From NCBI GenBank assembly GCA_947624535.1, contig CANQKU010000054.1, positions 1 to 7,250 of the forward strand: a stretch of 7,250 nt of DNA, given 5' to 3'. Shown here piece by piece: positions 5,199-7,250 of the stretch (position 1 is the stretch's first letter; every line of letters starts with the position of its first letter). Made by a program: the position numbers and the translations under genes. The notes beneath the pieces were generated by a model. That model made no database searches, was not told the origin of the DNA, and was given only the letters and a program-made list of their open reading frames with translations. This stretch comes from an uncultured Bacilli bacterium (lineage in GTDB: Bacteria > Bacillota_I > Bacilli_A > RF39 > UBA660).

Positions 5199-5793
5199 TT
5201 ATATAGGCAAAACTATAGAAGAAGCAATTAAAGAAGCAGAAATATCTCTACAAGAGACTAAAGATAACTTAATAATTCATGAAAAAGAAGTAAAAAGTGG
5301 TCTATTTAAATCAAAAAAAGTAGAAATAGAAGTTATAGAAAAAAGGGAAGTAACTAAATTTGTAAAAAATTACATTTCTACATTAGTTAAAGATTTAGGA
5401 TTTAAAGCTAGTATAGAAGTTAAAAATAAAGAAATTCCAACATATACTATATATTCAGATAACGACTCTTTATTAATAGGAAAAAATGGTAAAAACCTAC
5501 AAGCTTTATCTAAAGTAGTTTCTCAAGCAGTTTTAAAAGAAGTAGGAGAACCATATAAATTTTTAATAGATGTTAATTCATATAAAGAAAAACATGAAAA
5601 ATCTTTAGAATATTTAGCTAAAAAAGTAGCAAGAGAAGTTAAAGAAAGTAAAGTAGAAGCTAAATTAGACTCATTAAATTCATATGAGAGAAGAATTATT
5701 CATAATGTTTTAGCAAGTAATAAATACGTATATACTGAAAGTATAGGAGAAGAGCCTAATAGACATTTATTAATTAAACCAAAAGAAGATTAA
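5185..5793 (+). CDS. jag: Jag/KhpB RNA-binding protein
   Basis: This 202-residue RNA-binding protein has three domains. The Jag-N region (about 1-50) has the typical GKTIEEAIKEA start and a GLFKSKKVEIEV end. A KH domain (about 58-132) carries the GxxG loop GKNG at 99-102 within LLIGKNGKNLQAL. An R3H domain (about 140-200) has SYERRIIHNVL with Arg169-x3-His173. In streptococci the homologue KhpB works with KhpA in RNA binding and cell elongation control; its exact role here is inferred. It overlaps yidC by 14 nt, the common yidC-jag arrangement, which suggests translational coupling. AAAGGA (5175-5180) or AAGGAG (5168-5173) could serve as ribosome binding site. The stop codon lies in the loop of a downstream hairpin. 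Confidence 0.94.
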   Translation: MEKHNYIGKTIEEAIKEAEISLQETKDNLIIHEKEVKSGLFKSKKVEIEVIEKREVTKFVKNYISTLVKDLGFKASIEVKNKEIPTYTIYSDNDSLLIGKNGKNLQALSKVVSQAVLKEVGEPYKFLIDVNSYKEKHEKSLEYLAKKVAREVKESKVEAKLDSLNSYERRIIHNVLASNKYVYTESIGEEPNRHLLIKPKED

Positions 5794-5804
5794 TTCTTCT
5801 TTTT
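5781..5804 (+). terminator. Hairpin at the jag stop codon
   Basis: AAAAGAAGA (5781-5789) pairs with TCTTCTTTT (5795-5803) around TTAAT, whose TAA is the jag stop codon. Terminal T residues follow. The stem has only two G-C pairs, so it may attenuate rather than end transcription into mnmE. No other promoter is seen in the 36-bp jag-mnmE gap, so some read-through is expected. Confidence 0.45.
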
Positions 5805-5829
5805 AACTTTAACGAAAGGAGGATAATAT

Positions 5830-7185
5830 ATGAATGATAATATTGTTGCTATTTCTACAGCTATGGGAGTAGGAGCTATATCTATTATTAGATTAAGTGG
5901 TAAAGATGTAATTTCTATAGTTAATCAAATATTTAAAGGAAAAGATTTAGAAAAAGTTAATTCTCATACAATAAATTATGGATATATAGTAAATAATGAT
6001 GAAATTATAGATGAAGTATTAGTAACAATTATGAAAAAACCAAAAACATATACTATGGAAGATATTGTAGAAATTAATTGTCATGGAGGTATTGCTACTA
6101 CAAATAAAATTATGGAATTAATTTTAACTAAAAATGTACGTCTAGCTTATCCTGGGGAATTTACTAAAAGAGCTTTTCTAAATGGAAGAATTGATTTAAC
6201 AAAAGCAGAAGCAGTTATGGATTTAATTAATAGTGATACAGAAAGTTCAAGACAAGTAGCAATAAGTAGTCTACAAGGAAATACTTTTAATTTAATTAAT
6301 AATTTTAGAAATAAGTTAAAAGATCTAATATCTTCAATAGAAGTAAATATAGATTATCCTGAATATTATGATATAGAAGTAATGACTTTAGAAAAAATAA
6401 AAAAACAAGTAACAAAAATGAAAGAAGATCTTTCTAATATAATAAAAGAAAGTCAAAATACTAAATTATTAAAATATGGAATAGATACCTTAATAATTGG
6501 AAAACCTAATGTAGGTAAAAGTAGTATATTAAATAAACTATTACAAGAAGAGAAAGCCATAGTAACAGATATAGAAGGAACAACAAGAGATATAGTAGAA
6601 GGTAATATTATTATAAATAATGTAGCATTTAATATTATTGATACCGCAGGAATTAGAAAAACAGAAGATAAAATAGAAAAAATAGGAGTAGAAAAAAGTA
6701 TCTCTTTAATTGATCAAGCTGACTTAGTAATTGTTGTTTTAGATGGGAGTAAAGACTTAAGTAATGAAGATTTAGAAATATTAAATCAAACTAAAGATAA
6801 GCCTACTATTGTTGTTATTAATAAAAATGATTTAGATCAAAAACTAGATAAAACTAAATTATCAAATTATACTTTAATAGAGACTAATACGTTTGATGAA
6901 TGTGGAATAAATCCATTAAAAGAAAAAATGATAGAATTATTTCAATTAGATAAAATAGAGTCAAAAGATTATCAATATTTAACAAATACAAGACAAATAT
7001 CACTAGCTAAAAAAGCATATCAAAAGTTAGAAAATGTAAGTGAAGCTATTTCAAATAATATGTTTATTGACTTATTAGAAATAGATTTAAAAGAATGTTT
7101 TGATATCTTAGGAGAAATCATAGGTAATACTTATACCGATGAAATTATAGATCATCTATTTGAAAACTTTTGTGTAGGTAAATAA
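5830..7185 (+). CDS. mnmE: tRNA modification GTPase MnmE (TrmE)
   Basis: MnmE works with MnmG to add the (carboxymethyl)aminomethyl group at uridine 34 of certain tRNAs, using a methylene-folate-derived carbon, GTP hydrolysis and FAD on MnmG. The 451 residues match the family length. The N-terminal folate-binding domain starts NDNIVAISTAMGVGAISIIRLSG. A helical domain surrounds an inserted G domain: G1 GKPNVGKS 224-231, G2 TTRD 251-254, G3 DTAG 271-274, G4 NKND 331-334. The usual SAK of G5 is not recognisable near ETNTFDECG (351-359). The essential C-terminal CxGK motif is CVGK 448-451. GAAAGGAGG (5814-5822) sits 7 nt before the ATG. It is the last gene of the rightward run, ended by a strong terminator. 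No mnmG follows in the visible sequence. Confidence 0.97.
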   Translation: MNDNIVAISTAMGVGAISIIRLSGKDVISIVNQIFKGKDLEKVNSHTINYGYIVNNDEIIDEVLVTIMKKPKTYTMEDIVEINCHGGIATTNKIMELILTKNVRLAYPGEFTKRAFLNGRIDLTKAEAVMDLINSDTESSRQVAISSLQGNTFNLINNFRNKLKDLISSIEVNIDYPEYYDIEVMTLEKIKKQVTKMKEDLSNIIKESQNTKLLKYGIDTLIIGKPNVGKSSILNKLLQEEKAIVTDIEGTTRDIVEGNIIINNVAFNIIDTAGIRKTEDKIEKIGVEKSISLIDQADLVIVVLDGSKDLSNEDLEILNQTKDKPTIVVINKNDLDQKLDKTKLSNYTLIETNTFDECGINPLKEKMIELFQLDKIESKDYQYLTNTRQISLAKKAYQKLENVSEAISNNMFIDLLEIDLKECFDILGEIIGNTYTDEIIDHLFENFCVGK

Positions 7186-7190
7186 ATTAT

Positions 7191-7216
7191 AATTCGAGAA
7201 ATTCTCGAGTTTTTTT
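7191..7216 (+). terminator. Intrinsic terminator after mnmE
   Basis: AATTCGAG (7191-7198) pairs with CTCGAGTT (7204-7211), with one U-G wobble, around a 5-nt loop AAATT. The T run spans 7210-7216. It starts 5 nt after the mnmE stop and is the clearest rho-independent terminator in the window, closing the rpmH-to-mnmE transcription unit. Confidence 0.85.
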
Positions 7217-7230
7217 GTGTACAAATTTTC

Positions 7231-7250
7231 TTGACAAAAGCCCTGGGGGG
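7231..7250 (+). promoter_or_regulatory. Partial rightward promoter with GC-rich spacer at the edge
   Basis: A perfect -35 TTGACA (7231-7236) lies after the mnmE terminator. A 17-bp spacer would place the -10 just beyond the window. The spacer reads AAAGCCCTGGGGGG, a sudden G/C tract in AT-rich DNA with CCC facing GGG. That fits an operator buried in the promoter, or simply the edge of another element. The downstream gene is not visible. Confidence 0.45.

Noticed and set aside
1..7250. CRISPR arrays, tRNA or rRNA genes, insertion sequences, riboswitches
   Set aside because: No direct-repeat arrays, cloverleaf-like sequences, transposase frames or long structured leaders were seen. All large frames are explained by core genes and comK.

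Overview
The window is very AT-rich, low-GC Bacillota-type DNA. Gene content and order match a Bacilli-like chromosomal replication origin: the dnaA-dnaN pair runs left, and rpmH-rnpA-yidC-jag-mnmE runs right from a shared intergenic region full of DnaA boxes. Strong Shine-Dalgarno sequences, a lipoprotein-type YidC, a ComK homologue and very low GC suggest a deep, possibly genome-reduced Bacilli or Mycoplasmatota-adjacent lineage (RF39-like uncultured gut bacteria are one guess). Trp is encoded by TGG where I checked it in dnaA, and the genes read through with TGA treated as a stop, so the standard bacterial code is likely. No species is claimed.

Layout from left to right. Positions 1-60 hold a leftward promoter for a gene outside the window. 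A ComK homologue (87-548, minus) follows. Its 3' end overlaps a terminator hairpin, and its 234-bp upstream region carries an unusual inverted repeat and a three-copy 10-bp phased repeat. Next come dnaN (783-1907, minus), a 122-bp dnaA-dnaN gap with DnaA boxes, and dnaA (2030-3433, minus). The 322-bp gap at 3434-3755 is the main candidate oriC, with at least eight DnaA-box-like 9-mers. Then come rpmH (3756-3878, plus, a 40-residue L34), rnpA (3925-4260), yidC (4260-5198), jag/khpB (5185-5793) and mnmE (5830-7185). A strong terminator follows mnmE. The last 20 bases hold a consensus -35 hexamer and an abrupt GC-rich tract cut by the window edge.

Most genes are core housekeeping. DnaA and the beta clamp start and sustain replication at the origin between them. 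L34, RNase P protein, YidC, KhpB and MnmE serve ribosome assembly, tRNA processing, membrane insertion, RNA binding and tRNA wobble modification. Both arms are transcribed away from oriC, so they are co-directional with replication. The main departure from the usual locus is that the slot after dnaN, typically yaaA/recF/gyrB in Bacillus, holds a competence-regulator (ComK) homologue instead. That homologue is shorter at the C-terminus than B. subtilis ComK, in the part that carries the MecA/ClpCP degradation signal.
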